Assembly: GCA_902478395.1 (NCBI GenBank)
Contig: CABSKZ010000218.1
Coordinates: 1-5,343 of the forward strand
Direction of reading: 5' to 3'
DNA: 5,343 nt
Source: an uncultured Eubacteriales bacterium
GTDB taxonomy: Bacteria; Bacillota; Clostridia; UBA1381; UBA9506
This document shows, one piece after another, positions 1-5,343 of the stretch (the first letter of the stretch is position 1; each line of letters begins with the position of its first letter). The notes beneath the pieces are model-generated. The model was not told the origin of the DNA. It searched no databases and saw nothing but the letters and a program-made list of their open reading frames with translations. Both the position numbers and the translations under genes were made by a program.

Positions 1-543
1 CGTCGTATAGACCCCGTCCACATCCGTATAGATCTCACACAAATCCGCATGGCAGGCCGCAGCGATTGCTACCGCCGACGTGTCGGACCCGCCGCGCCCC
101 AGCGTTGTGATATCGTCGTAGCGGTTCAGCCCCTGAAAGCCTGCGACAATCACAATCTGTTTCTTATCGAGCTCCCGGTTTATCCGTTCCGCGTTGATTT
201 TTTTAATCCGCGCGTTGGAATAGTTGGAATCCGTCACGAAGCCCGCTTGCCATCCTGTCAGAGAAATGACCGGAAAGCCCAGTTTTTCAATCGCCATTGC
301 GAGCAGCGACGCGGAAATCTGCTCCCCGGAGGCGAGCAGCATATCCATCTCCCGTTTGGAAGCGCCTTCATTGATTTCTTTTGCCTTTTCAATCAAATCG
401 TCCGTCGTATCCCCCTGTGCGGAGACCACCACAACGACACTGTTCCCTTCTTTGTATGTACTCGTCACAATATCCGCAACGTTAAAAACACGTTCTGCGT
501 TTGCGACGGACGAGCCGCCAAATTTCTGTACAATCAAACTCAA
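1..543 (-). CDS. lysC: Aspartokinase (aspartate kinase), N-terminal 181 residues; 3' end cut by window edge
   Basis: Catalyses ATP-dependent phosphorylation of L-aspartate to 4-phospho-aspartate, the first committed step to lysine, threonine, methionine and diaminopimelate; cytosolic. My translation of the minus strand from base 543 gives 181 residues of the amino-acid-kinase domain with every hallmark: KFGGSSV at residues 7-13 (phosphate binding), SAQGDTTD at 41-48, the SGEQ aspartate-site segment at 72-75, GRGGSDTS at 149-156, and TDVDGVYTT at 173-181, where the window ends. The missing C-terminus should hold the rest of the kinase domain and the regulatory ACT domains, so feedback type (Lys, Thr or both) cannot be judged. 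The start is TTG at 541-543: the in-frame stop TGA at 562-564 leaves no ATG or GTG before the conserved KFGG, and GAGGAGG sits 9 nt upstream. It is the third gene after hom and thrB, 54 nt behind thrB. The similarity is to the monofunctional Bacillus/Clostridia type; there is no sign of fusion to hom, which is separate here. Confidence 0.96.
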   Translation of the reverse strand, partial: MSLIVQKFGGSSVANAERVFNVADIVTSTYKEGNSVVVVVSAQGDTTDDLIEKAKEINEGASKREMDMLLASGEQISASLLAMAIEKLGFPVISLTGWQAGFVTDSNYSNARIKKINAERINRELDKKQIVIVAGFQGLNRYDDITTLGRGGSDTSAVAIAAACHADLCEIYTDVDGVYTT

Positions 544-552
544 AACATCATA

Positions 553-559
553 CCTCCTC
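553..559 (-). promoter_or_regulatory. Ribosome binding site of lysC
   Basis: GAGGAGG on the minus strand, 9 nt before the TTG codon at 541-543. It decides the lysC start, because no ATG or GTG lies in frame between the upstream stop (562-564) and the conserved kinase motif. Two out-of-frame ATG codons (549-551 and 546-548) fall between the site and the TTG, but they lead only to a TGA after three codons. Confidence 0.85.
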
Positions 560-597
560 GTTCATATTCAATCTGTCCGCTGTCCCCAAAGCCGGGG

Positions 598-1506
598 TTA
601 TTCCAGAATTCTCACCCCTTCATTGTCCGCATCCAGCAGCCGGACGTCCCAGTTCGGATAAAATTTTTCCATATATTCCGACATGTCGTTCTGAAACGAC
701 TGTGCGTCGTCACCCTCCACCAATGAAACCATGGTAGGCCCGCTGCCGCTGATATAGGTTCCCAGCGCGCCGTAGGATTTCAGACGGTTATAGATTTTCT
801 GGTACCCGTCGATAAAGGTCTTCCTATACGGTTCGTGAACCCGGTCATCCACCGCGCACAGAAGGTTTTCATACTCCCCGGACAGCATTGCCGCAACCAG
901 CAGAGCCGTATGTGAGATGTTAAAACTCACATCCCGCAGGGTATAATGCCCCGGCAGGGTGCTGCGCGCCTTTTTGGTCGTAACCGCATAGTCCGGAATC
1001 AACAGCAGGAACTTTAAATCCCCGCTAACCTTGTGGGAGTAATAAAAAATATCCTCCTTCTCAAAGACTGAGATGGTAAAGCCCCCTGCGATTGCAGCCG
1101 TAGAATTGTCAGAATGCCCTTCCAGCTTAGCAGCCATGCACATCAGCTCCCGCTGGGTGAACCGGTCCCCGCAAAGACGGTTCGCCGCCGCTAGGCCGCC
1201 GACGATACAGGCGGAGGAAGAACCAAGCCCGCGCGTAACGGGAATGTTATTGGTCAGCCGTAGCCGTAGGCCTTTCGGGCAATACTCCGCTTTTTCAAAC
1301 AGATACTTCATTGTTTTATATATCAGGTTTTTCTCATCGGTTGGAAGAAAGTCCTTCGTCCCGTTGTCCGCAATCTGAATCTCAAGGCCGCCTTCGGTTT
1401 CCTCGGCCTCGATTTCGTTATACAGCCGGAGCGCGACTCCCAGCGAGTCGAACCCCGCGCCCATGTTCGCGGTTGTCGCCGGAACCCTGACTATTACCCT
1501 GTTCAT
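598..1506 (-). CDS. thrB: Homoserine kinase, GHMP kinase family
   Basis: Phosphorylates L-homoserine with ATP to O-phospho-L-homoserine, the penultimate step of threonine synthesis; cytosolic. The 302-residue product has the usual length (about 300-310) and the three GHMP motifs: N-terminal PATTANMGAGFDSLG at residues 9-23; the ATP-loop PVTRGLGSSSACIVGG from residue 89; and the C-terminal ISGSGPTMV around 252-260. The segment LEGHSDNSTAAIAGG (128-142) matches the family's EGHPDN region and keeps the Asp133-Asn134 pair, but has Ser in place of the usual Pro. A longer reading from a GTG at 1513-1515 (305 residues) is possible, but that GTG lies inside the Shine-Dalgarno sequence; ATG at 1504-1506 has GAGG 8 nt upstream and places the start where homologues begin (MNRVIVRVPA). 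It follows hom by 20 nt and precedes lysC by 54 nt, indicating co-transcription. Threonine synthase, the next enzyme, is not in the window. Confidence 0.96.
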   Translation of the reverse strand: MNRVIVRVPATTANMGAGFDSLGVALRLYNEIEAEETEGGLEIQIADNGTKDFLPTDEKNLIYKTMKYLFEKAEYCPKGLRLRLTNNIPVTRGLGSSSACIVGGLAAANRLCGDRFTQRELMCMAAKLEGHSDNSTAAIAGGFTISVFEKEDIFYYSHKVSGDLKFLLLIPDYAVTTKKARSTLPGHYTLRDVSFNISHTALLVAAMLSGEYENLLCAVDDRVHEPYRKTFIDGYQKIYNRLKSYGALGTYISGSGPTMVSLVEGDDAQSFQNDMSEYMEKFYPNWDVRLLDADNEGVRILE

Positions 1507-1512
1507 AACCCC

Positions 1513-1518
1513 CACCTC
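1513..1518 (-). promoter_or_regulatory. Ribosome binding site of thrB
   Basis: GAGGTG on the minus strand, inside a longer AGAGAGGTGG, with 8 nt between its GAGG core and the ATG at 1504-1506. It lies in the 20-nt gap after the hom stop codon. The alternative GTG start (1513-1515) is part of this site, so the ATG is preferred. Confidence 0.75.
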
Positions 1519-1526
1519 TCTAGGCC

Positions 1527-2714
1527 TTACAGCATCCGGATATAAGTGCCCTTGCCGTCAAGCAGCCGCATAAACGTTTTTTCCGGCATTTCCGCCGTAG
1601 TGAACGCAACTTCTCCATCCGCTTCGCCAATGATATCCTTTTCCGAAAAGCGGTCTGCACAGGCCTTGTCGCTGGTACGAACAAAATAGCACCCGGAAAC
1701 CTCGGACGGGTCTATCAGGAAATCCTCCGCAGATTCACGCCAAATCAGGCGGTTGTTCACGGCAATGTGCTTCACCGCGTCAATGACATCCGCAACTACA
1801 GCACTCGCCGTCGGCAATTTGCCCGCTCCGCGGCCGTAGAACATCACGTCACCGATGGAGTCGCCATGGACCAAAATCGCGTTGAACACACCGTTTACAT
1901 CGGAAAGCTGGTGGTCGTCGGGTATCAGCATCGGGCAGACTCGGGTAAAGACCCGGCCGTCCTCCTCCAGCTTTGCGTAGCCAATCAGCTTAATGACACA
2001 ATTCATCTTTTCCGCATACTTTGCGTCCGCCTTTTCCAGCTTGGAGATGCCTTCTGTCAAGATTTTTTGCGAATCCACAAACTTTCCGGAGGCGAGGGAG
2101 GCTAAAATCGCAATCTTCCGGCACGCGTCGATGCCGTCTACATCTGCGGACGGATTGCGTTCTGCATAGCCCTTCTCCTGCGCTTCCTTGAGCGCTTCTT
2201 CAAACCCCGCGCCTTCTTTAATCATCTTTGTCAGGATATAGTTTGTGGTTCCGTTCAGGATTCCGTAAATTTCTTCAATCTCATTTGCCGCGAGACACTG
2301 GTTCAACGGGCGGATAATCGGAATACCGCCGCCGACAGACGCTTCAAACAGATAGTTGATATTATGTTCCTTCGCGATATTTAAAAGCTCGGTTCCGTGC
2401 GTGGCGACCAGCTCCTTGTTGGAGGTAACCACATGCTTGCCCGCCAGCAGCGCCGCTTTGGAAAAGTCATATGCCGGGTTGGTTCCTCCCATAACCTCGA
2501 TGACCACGCTGACCTCATCATCATTTAAAATATCGTTGAAATCCTTGGTAAACAGGTGGCTTTCCTCGTGATCCTCAAAGTCCCGGATATCCAGAATATA
2601 CTTGATATCGATTTCCTGTCCTGCTTTCCGTTTGATGCTTTTGGCGTTTTTCCGGATAATTTCGTACACGCCGGAACCAACGACGCCATACCCTAAAATT
2701 GCCACCTTTATCAT
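1527..2714 (-). CDS. hom: Homoserine dehydrogenase with shortened C-terminal ACT region
   Basis: Reduces L-aspartate 4-semialdehyde to L-homoserine with NAD(P)H, the branch point to threonine and methionine; cytosolic. The 395-residue product begins with a Rossmann fold (GYGVVGSG, residues 8-15). TSNKELVATHG (97-107) carries the conserved NK motif, with Lys100. The catalytic domain has GILNGTTNYI (151-160) and ERNPSADVDGIDACRK (185-200). In that stretch Glu185, Asp191, Asp196 and Lys200 align with Glu208, Asp214, Asp219 and Lys223 of the yeast enzyme. GRGAGKLPTASAVVADV (294-310) closes the catalytic part. What follows is only about 70 residues. They contain an ACT-like first strand (YFVRT, 343-347) and a last helix and strand, but not the usual DxPGVLA segment; the family is often about 430 residues long when a full ACT domain is present. 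ATG at 2712-2714 has GGGAGG 8 nt upstream. It is the first gene of hom-thrB-lysC, with a promoter about 80 nt upstream. Function is sure; feedback behaviour is open. Confidence 0.96.
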   Translation of the reverse strand: MIKVAILGYGVVGSGVYEIIRKNAKSIKRKAGQEIDIKYILDIRDFEDHEESHLFTKDFNDILNDDEVSVVIEVMGGTNPAYDFSKAALLAGKHVVTSNKELVATHGTELLNIAKEHNINYLFEASVGGGIPIIRPLNQCLAANEIEEIYGILNGTTNYILTKMIKEGAGFEEALKEAQEKGYAERNPSADVDGIDACRKIAILASLASGKFVDSQKILTEGISKLEKADAKYAEKMNCVIKLIGYAKLEEDGRVFTRVCPMLIPDDHQLSDVNGVFNAILVHGDSIGDVMFYGRGAGKLPTASAVVADVIDAVKHIAVNNRLIWRESAEDFLIDPSEVSGCYFVRTSDKACADRFSEKDIIGEADGEVAFTTAEMPEKTFMRLLDGKGTYIRML

Positions 2715-2722
2715 TTCTGTAA

Positions 2723-2728
2723 CCTCCC
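2723..2728 (-). promoter_or_regulatory. Ribosome binding site of hom
   Basis: GGGAGG on the minus strand, 8 nt before the hom ATG, preceded by a run of six T residues (2729-2734). Its strength and spacing confirm the start at 2714. Confidence 0.85.
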
Positions 2729-2795
2729 AAAAAAGTCAATACTGCCTAGTATATGATATGCGAACACAATATTTCCCTATTTTAATGATAGAGAT

Positions 2796-2824
2796 ATTAT
2801 ATATTATCTGTCCGCGCAGGTCAA
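2796..2824 (-). promoter_or_regulatory. Sigma-A (sigma-70 type) promoter of hom-thrB-lysC
   Basis: On the minus strand, -35 TTGACC (2819-2824) and -10 TATAAT (2796-2801) are separated by exactly 17 nt; 11 of 12 positions match the vegetative consensus. Transcription would begin near 2789, giving an untranslated leader of about 75 nt before the hom ATG. The surrounding DNA is AT-rich compared with the genes. No T-box signature, known riboswitch core or strong attenuator hairpin is visible in the leader, so the sequence does not show leader-level control by amino acids. Assignment rests on sequence alone. Confidence 0.8.
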
Positions 2825-2865
2825 TAGTTTTCGAAAAAAACCATGATAAATCAGCTTGTCCGGTT

Positions 2866-2888
2866 CCCGCACCATATGGGATTGCGGG
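2866..2888. repeat. Inverted repeat CCCGCA/TGCGGG upstream of the hom promoter
   Basis: CCCGCA at 2866-2871 and TGCGGG at 2883-2888 form a perfect 6-bp inverted repeat around an 11-nt centre that itself contains the palindrome CCATATGG (2872-2879). It ends 41 bp upstream of the hom -35 box. There is no T-run, so it is not a terminator. It could be a regulator site or merely chance; no known operator is recognised. Confidence 0.35.
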
Positions 2889-2972
2889 CTGAATTCTAAA
2901 AATAATTGCCATTAAGATAAAAATGGTTGTTATAAAATAGTGCAGAATGGACAAATGGTGGATTGGACGGAC

Positions 2973-2990
2973 GAAAGCACTGAAAGCACT
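2973..2990. repeat. Tandem duplication of a 9-mer
   Basis: GAAAGCACT occurs twice in direct succession (2973-2981 and 2982-2990) with no mismatch. It lies in non-coding DNA between the gerAC terminator and the hom promoter. Two copies only; function unknown, and replication slippage is a sufficient explanation. Confidence 0.6.
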
Positions 2991-3011
2991 CGCCCAAAAG
3001 CGCACACGGAT

Positions 3012-3028
3012 ACGCCGAAAGGCGGCGT
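3012..3028. repeat. Short GC-rich hairpin ACGCCG/CGGCGT
   Basis: A 6-bp perfect stem (3012-3017 with 3023-3028) and a 5-nt loop. On the plus strand it is followed by TTTGTT, a poor T-tract; on the minus strand there is none. It lies just past the main gerAC terminator in the direction of transcription and might be a backup or plus-strand terminator, but the evidence is weak. Confidence 0.35.
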
Positions 3029-3051
3029 TTGTTCCTAACACAAAAGATGCG

Positions 3052-3080
3052 AAAAAGAAATCCGCCGTTTGGCGGATTTC
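3052..3080 (-). terminator. Rho-independent terminator of the gerA-type operon
   Basis: On the minus strand a perfect 10-bp stem GAAATCCGCC/GGCGGATTTC (3057-3080) with the loop AAAC is followed at once by TTTTT (3052-3056). It lies 98 nt after the gerAC stop codon and upstream of the hom promoter, so it isolates the germination genes from the threonine operon. The stem is symmetric, but the plus strand has only a short TTTC after it, so it should act mainly on minus-strand transcription. Confidence 0.88.
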
Positions 3081-3098
3081 ACATAAACTTTATGCGGT

Positions 3099-3158
3099 AA
3101 CGCACAACAAAATAATTGGTTTGCGGGATATAGTATTCTTTGCACGGTCTTGTGCGTT
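3099..3158. repeat. Spaced 9-bp inverted repeat in the gerAC 3' untranslated region
   Basis: AACGCACAA (3099-3107) and TTGTGCGTT (3150-3158) are exact reverse complements separated by 42 nt. The right arm starts 21 nt after the gerAC stop and the left arm lies 18 nt before the terminator stem. In RNA this could close a large stem-loop; in DNA the arms could be paired half-sites. No known element is recognised. Confidence 0.4.
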
Positions 3159-3178
3159 TTGGTACAGTCCCTGCTTTG

Positions 3179-4432
3179 CTATTCGTTGTGTATCAGGCCC
3201 TCCTCCGTAATATTGACCGTGACATGTACCGTAAATTCACTGTCCGGGAAACGGGTGGGCCAGTTGTACCGTTCCCAATCGGCGTAGCTCTGAAACAGCT
3301 TTTTCGCACGCCGGCCATAGCCAATGATGTCCGCACCGTAGCCGCGCGAGGAGTCCTCCAGAAACGCTTTGACGCTGCGTTCCAACTCCTGTGCCGCAAC
3401 TTGGTTTAAGCCATCGATTTTCTGTTTATCATAATCTCCCGGCGGACATTTTACGATTTCCGCATCTAACGGGAGTGTCACTTCAATGTGGGGAATATTT
3501 TCCTCTATTACGACCTTCTGAATAGGTTTCTTTTTCTGATCCAGCCGCAGGGTAATGTGCTTTCCCTCCGCGGTTTCAGACGGCAGGTTAAAATAGGTTT
3601 CCTTGGCGTGGCCCTGCAGCAGGTTGTACAGCATGACCTCCTGCGAGGTCAGCGCGGTTTCAAACTTCCCGTTTTTAATAACACACATGCCCGATATTTC
3701 CGTTTTGTTTTCTCCCGTCTTCGGCAGACGTCCCGCCACAAAGTTCCCAAGCACTGCCTGTTTCTGTTCCTCTTCTTCCAAGGCGTCGGCAGATTCCAGC
3801 GTCAGCCCCGCTGCCGGAACCACCGGCTCCTGCCCGAGCGCGGTGATATTGAAGTACAGGTCCCGCAAGGTGACGGTCGGGATATAGGCGCTGTTGTCTT
3901 TCGAAAATACCAGCGTATAATACTTCGCCGGATTGCTCTCCAGCGATGGGTTTACGGTCTTTAAATACTCCTGTGCGCTGCAAAGCGACACCGCTACGAA
4001 AGTTTTCGGACTGAACTGGCTATTTTTCATCAGCATGGTGATATAGTCCATGATGCCGTCCTGTGCCAGCTCCGCCGAGAACAGCAGCAACTTGGTATGC
4101 GACAGGTTGATTTGCTTGCTCAGAATATTTCCTACCACGCTCAGGGCTGAGTAAATGTCCACACTGTCCACGGTGACCAGAGCGGTGCTTGCGTCCTTTG
4201 CCGTCCCGTCGTCTTCTCCGTCTTCCGCTGAATCCCCTCCGCCGGAGTCCTCTCCTGCGAGCATCGTCGGCTTCGCGAACTGGAAAGTGACCCGGATTGC
4301 GCCATTTTCCCCTTTGTCCAGCCCCAGCGCAACTGTGTACGCCATCTCGCTGATTTCATGTGAATACCGGCAACCTGACAGGACAGGCAGCACCAGAAAA
4401 CAGCACAGCGCGGCAAGCAGCCTATGCCTCAT
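3179..4432 (-). CDS. gerAC: Spore germinant-receptor lipoprotein, Ger(x)C family (GerAC type)
   Basis: C subunit of a nutrient germinant receptor, expected to be lipid-anchored to the outer face of the spore inner membrane with the A and B subunits. The 417-residue product starts with a lipoprotein signal: basic MRHR, a hydrophobic stretch, and lipobox LSGC with Cys21 as the modified residue. The mature N-terminus (HEISEMAYTVALGLDKG, 25-41) is typical of the family, as is the middle segment GMCVIKNGKFETALTSQEV (248-266), equivalent to the conserved GxAVFK region. The C-terminal domain ends in TVHVTVNITEEGLIHNE. Residues about 60-82 form a Gly/Ser/Asp/Glu-rich linker that looks inserted in the first domain, and a Glu-rich stretch lies at 214-223. 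The ATG at 4430-4432 has AAAGGAGG (4440-4447) upstream, and the gene overlaps the end of gerAB by 11 nt, indicating translational coupling. The gene name is by family; the germinant and the orthologous receptor (GerA, GerB, GerK or other) cannot be told. Confidence 0.92.
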   Translation of the reverse strand: MRHRLLAALCCFLVLPVLSGCRYSHEISEMAYTVALGLDKGENGAIRVTFQFAKPTMLAGEDSGGGDSAEDGEDDGTAKDASTALVTVDSVDIYSALSVVGNILSKQINLSHTKLLLFSAELAQDGIMDYITMLMKNSQFSPKTFVAVSLCSAQEYLKTVNPSLESNPAKYYTLVFSKDNSAYIPTVTLRDLYFNITALGQEPVVPAAGLTLESADALEEEEQKQAVLGNFVAGRLPKTGENKTEISGMCVIKNGKFETALTSQEVMLYNLLQGHAKETYFNLPSETAEGKHITLRLDQKKKPIQKVVIEENIPHIEVTLPLDAEIVKCPPGDYDKQKIDGLNQVAAQELERSVKAFLEDSSRGYGADIIGYGRRAKKLFQSYADWERYNWPTRFPDSEFTVHVTVNITEEGLIHNE

Positions 4433-5343
4433 GACGATTCCTCCTTTTCCGTCCGCTTTTCCATGCCGCCAGCGCGAGAACTGCGGCCGGAAGCACCATA
4501 GTCAGGCAGACCAACGGAAGCGCGGCCTGTGAAGAAATTTTCATGGCGGACATAATACTTTTCGGACTGTACGCCGTGAGGAACATTGCGGCGGCAGCAG
4601 GGACGATAAACAGCTTTTCATACTGCGTCCGCGTCACCTGCCCCAGAATTTCCACGATAAAATAATTCGACATACATAAATACAAAAGGGAGGACAGGAC
4701 CCATACGGGAAAGAAAATGGCCTCAATGCTCTGGGAGTTCAGGCCAAACCGGATGAGCCTGCTCACTTGGTACACCGGCATGAAAAGCTGGGTATTCTCC
4801 GGATACTGTGTCGACAGGACATAAGTCAGGATAATGCCCACCGTAAACGCCACCCCAATACCGCCGCCCCAGAGGCACGCGCGGTTAAACTGCTTTTTTG
4901 CCTTCACATAGGGATACAGCAGAAATACATAGATGATGTCGGTGTAGGACGCGAGGATAGTAAAGGACTCCCTCCAGACCGTTTTCTGCCCCAACCCCCA
5001 GAACGGGTACAGGTTCGTTAAATGGAAACTGCTCGCAGAGGCCGTAACCACGATAACAAGCGCCGCAAGGATGACTGGAACCATCAGCGCGTGCATTCTA
5101 ACCACGCCTTCGATTCCTTTATACGAAGTAATGATGATTGCGGCGCCGATGAAAACCGCGGTCAGAACGGAGGGCAGCTGGAACGGCGTGATGATATGGA
5201 TGGTATCGGCGGCAAGCCGCAGCGTCATCGCTCCTTTAAAGAGGATGGGTAAAATCACAAGGACTGCAGTGATGATTTCCAGCGGCCTGCCGCCTAAAAT
5301 TCCTGCGATATCCATGATGTTCTTTCCCTCAAACCGCCTATAC
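4422..5343 (-). CDS. gerAB: Spore germinant-receptor permease subunit (GerAB type, APC superfamily), 5' partial
   Basis: B subunit of a nutrient germinant receptor, an integral inner-membrane protein of the spore related to amino-acid permeases and thought to bind the germinant. The frame is open to the right window edge, so 306 C-terminal residues are visible; the family is about 365 long, so roughly the first 60 (probably the first one or two membrane helices) are missing. An ATG at 5313-5315 exists, but the codons before it read EGKNI, which fits the family's GK(N/T)-(L/I) segment, so it is internal. About eight hydrophobic helices are visible, near visible residues 22-39, 56-74, 85-101, 126-146, 157-176, 207-227, 243-259 and 273-294. 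The region FMPVYQVSRLIRFG and the following AIFFPVWVLSSLLY match the conserved Spore_permease region. The basic tail RKRRNRHEA is probably cytoplasmic. It overlaps gerAC by 11 nt; a gerAA-type gene is expected upstream outside the window. Confidence 0.93.
   Translation of the reverse strand, partial: YRRFEGKNIMDIAGILGGRPLEIITAVLVILPILFKGAMTLRLAADTIHIITPFQLPSVLTAVFIGAAIIITSYKGIEGVVRMHALMVPVILAALVIVVTASASSFHLTNLYPFWGLGQKTVWRESFTILASYTDIIYVFLLYPYVKAKKQFNRACLWGGGIGVAFTVGIILTYVLSTQYPENTQLFMPVYQVSRLIRFGLNSQSIEAIFFPVWVLSSLLYLCMSNYFIVEILGQVTRTQYEKLFIVPAAAAMFLTAYSPKSIMSAMKISSQAALPLVCLTMVLPAAVLALAAWKSGRKRRNRHEA
4440..4447 (-). promoter_or_regulatory. Ribosome binding site of gerAC inside gerAB
   Basis: AAAGGAGG on the minus strand, lying within the last codons of gerAB, 7 nt before the gerAC ATG. 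It supports the 4432 start and independent or coupled initiation of gerAC while gerAB translation is ending. Confidence 0.85.

Larger units (their letters stand above)
2715..3178. other. Intergenic region between the germination and threonine-pathway units (464 nt, no gene)
   Basis: This gap holds the terminator after gerAC (3052-3080), the hom promoter (2796-2824) and the hom ribosome binding site. Between them are a weaker hairpin (3012-3028), a tandem 9-mer (2973-2990) and a CCCGCA/TGCGGG inverted repeat (2866-2888). A 9-bp inverted repeat spans 3099-3158 in the gerAC 3' untranslated region. Short open frames exist on both strands (such as plus 2947-3210 and minus 2736-3041), but they lack ribosome binding sites, run through the promoter or terminator and resemble no family I know. 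I see no tRNA, rRNA, CRISPR or insertion sequence here. Confidence 0.7.

Noticed and set aside
49..726. A 225-codon open frame on the plus strand opposite lysC and thrB.
   Set aside because: It lies antisense to two clearly conserved enzymes, has no ribosome binding site and its Cys/Arg/His-rich translation resembles no family; it is a shadow of the coding bias of the opposite strand.
2736..2789. An Ile-containing leader peptide between the hom transcription start and hom, as in thrL-type attenuation.
   Set aside because: The frame has several Ile codons and ends in TGA before a T-run, but it has no ATG, GTG or TTG start with a ribosome site, and the only hairpin is a 5-bp AT-rich stem too weak to terminate.
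2715..2960. A T-box or amino-acid riboswitch in front of hom.
   Set aside because: No T-box core (TGGNACCGCG-like), lysine or SAM riboswitch signature is seen on the minus strand, and the inferred leader is only about 75 nt.
2736..3041. A 101-codon minus-strand frame with a hydrophobic stretch, ending just before hom.
   Set aside because: It starts with GTG without a ribosome binding site and runs straight through the hom promoter. It was considered as a membrane peptide or gene fragment, but nothing supports that.
2947..3210. An 87-codon basic plus-strand open frame across the intergenic gap.
   Set aside because: No ribosome binding site precedes its ATG; it crosses the gerAC terminator and enters the gerAC 3' end in antisense. 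Its translation matches nothing I recognise.
4422..5315. Treating the ATG at 5313-5315 as the true start of gerAB.
   Set aside because: The frame stays open to the window edge, the preceding codons fit the conserved family sequence, and a 297-residue protein would lack the first membrane helices.

Overview
The window carries five genes, all on the minus strand, in two transcription units. The organism is most likely an endospore-forming Firmicute of class Clostridia. The evidence is the GerAB/GerAC germinant-receptor pair, the strong GGAGG-type ribosome binding sites, a near-perfect sigma-A-type promoter, and aspartokinase and homoserine dehydrogenase sequences of Clostridia/Bacillus type. 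Base composition of the coding regions is roughly balanced, which would suit the Oscillospiraceae/Acutalibacteraceae side of the Clostridia, but genus cannot be read from this sequence.

Reading in the direction of transcription (right to left): the window opens inside a GerAB-type spore permease whose N-terminus lies beyond base 5343. It overlaps by 11 nt the start of a complete GerAC-type lipoprotein (3179-4432). A GerAA-type subunit is expected further upstream, outside the window. About 100 nt after gerAC is a strong rho-independent terminator (3052-3080) that closes this unit.

The 464-nt gap 2715-3178 holds that terminator, several smaller inverted and direct repeats, and a well-formed promoter (TTGACC, 17-nt spacer, TATAAT; 2796-2824) for the second unit. 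I found no credible small gene, T-box or known riboswitch in the gap.

The second unit is hom-thrB-lysC: homoserine dehydrogenase (1527-2714), homoserine kinase (598-1506) and an aspartokinase cut by the left window edge (1-543). These supply the first step of the aspartate pathway (aspartate to aspartyl-phosphate) and the two steps from aspartate semialdehyde to O-phosphohomoserine. Aspartate semialdehyde dehydrogenase (asd) and threonine synthase (thrC) are not in the window. The tight spacing (20 and 54 nt), each gene with its own Shine-Dalgarno, supports one operon.

No undescribed system is evident. Points worth a second look are a shortened, degenerate ACT region at the C-terminus of Hom, a forced TTG start for lysC overlapped by a three-codon mini-ORF, an acidic Gly/Ser/Asp linker inserted in GerAC, and unexplained repeats in the intergenic gap.
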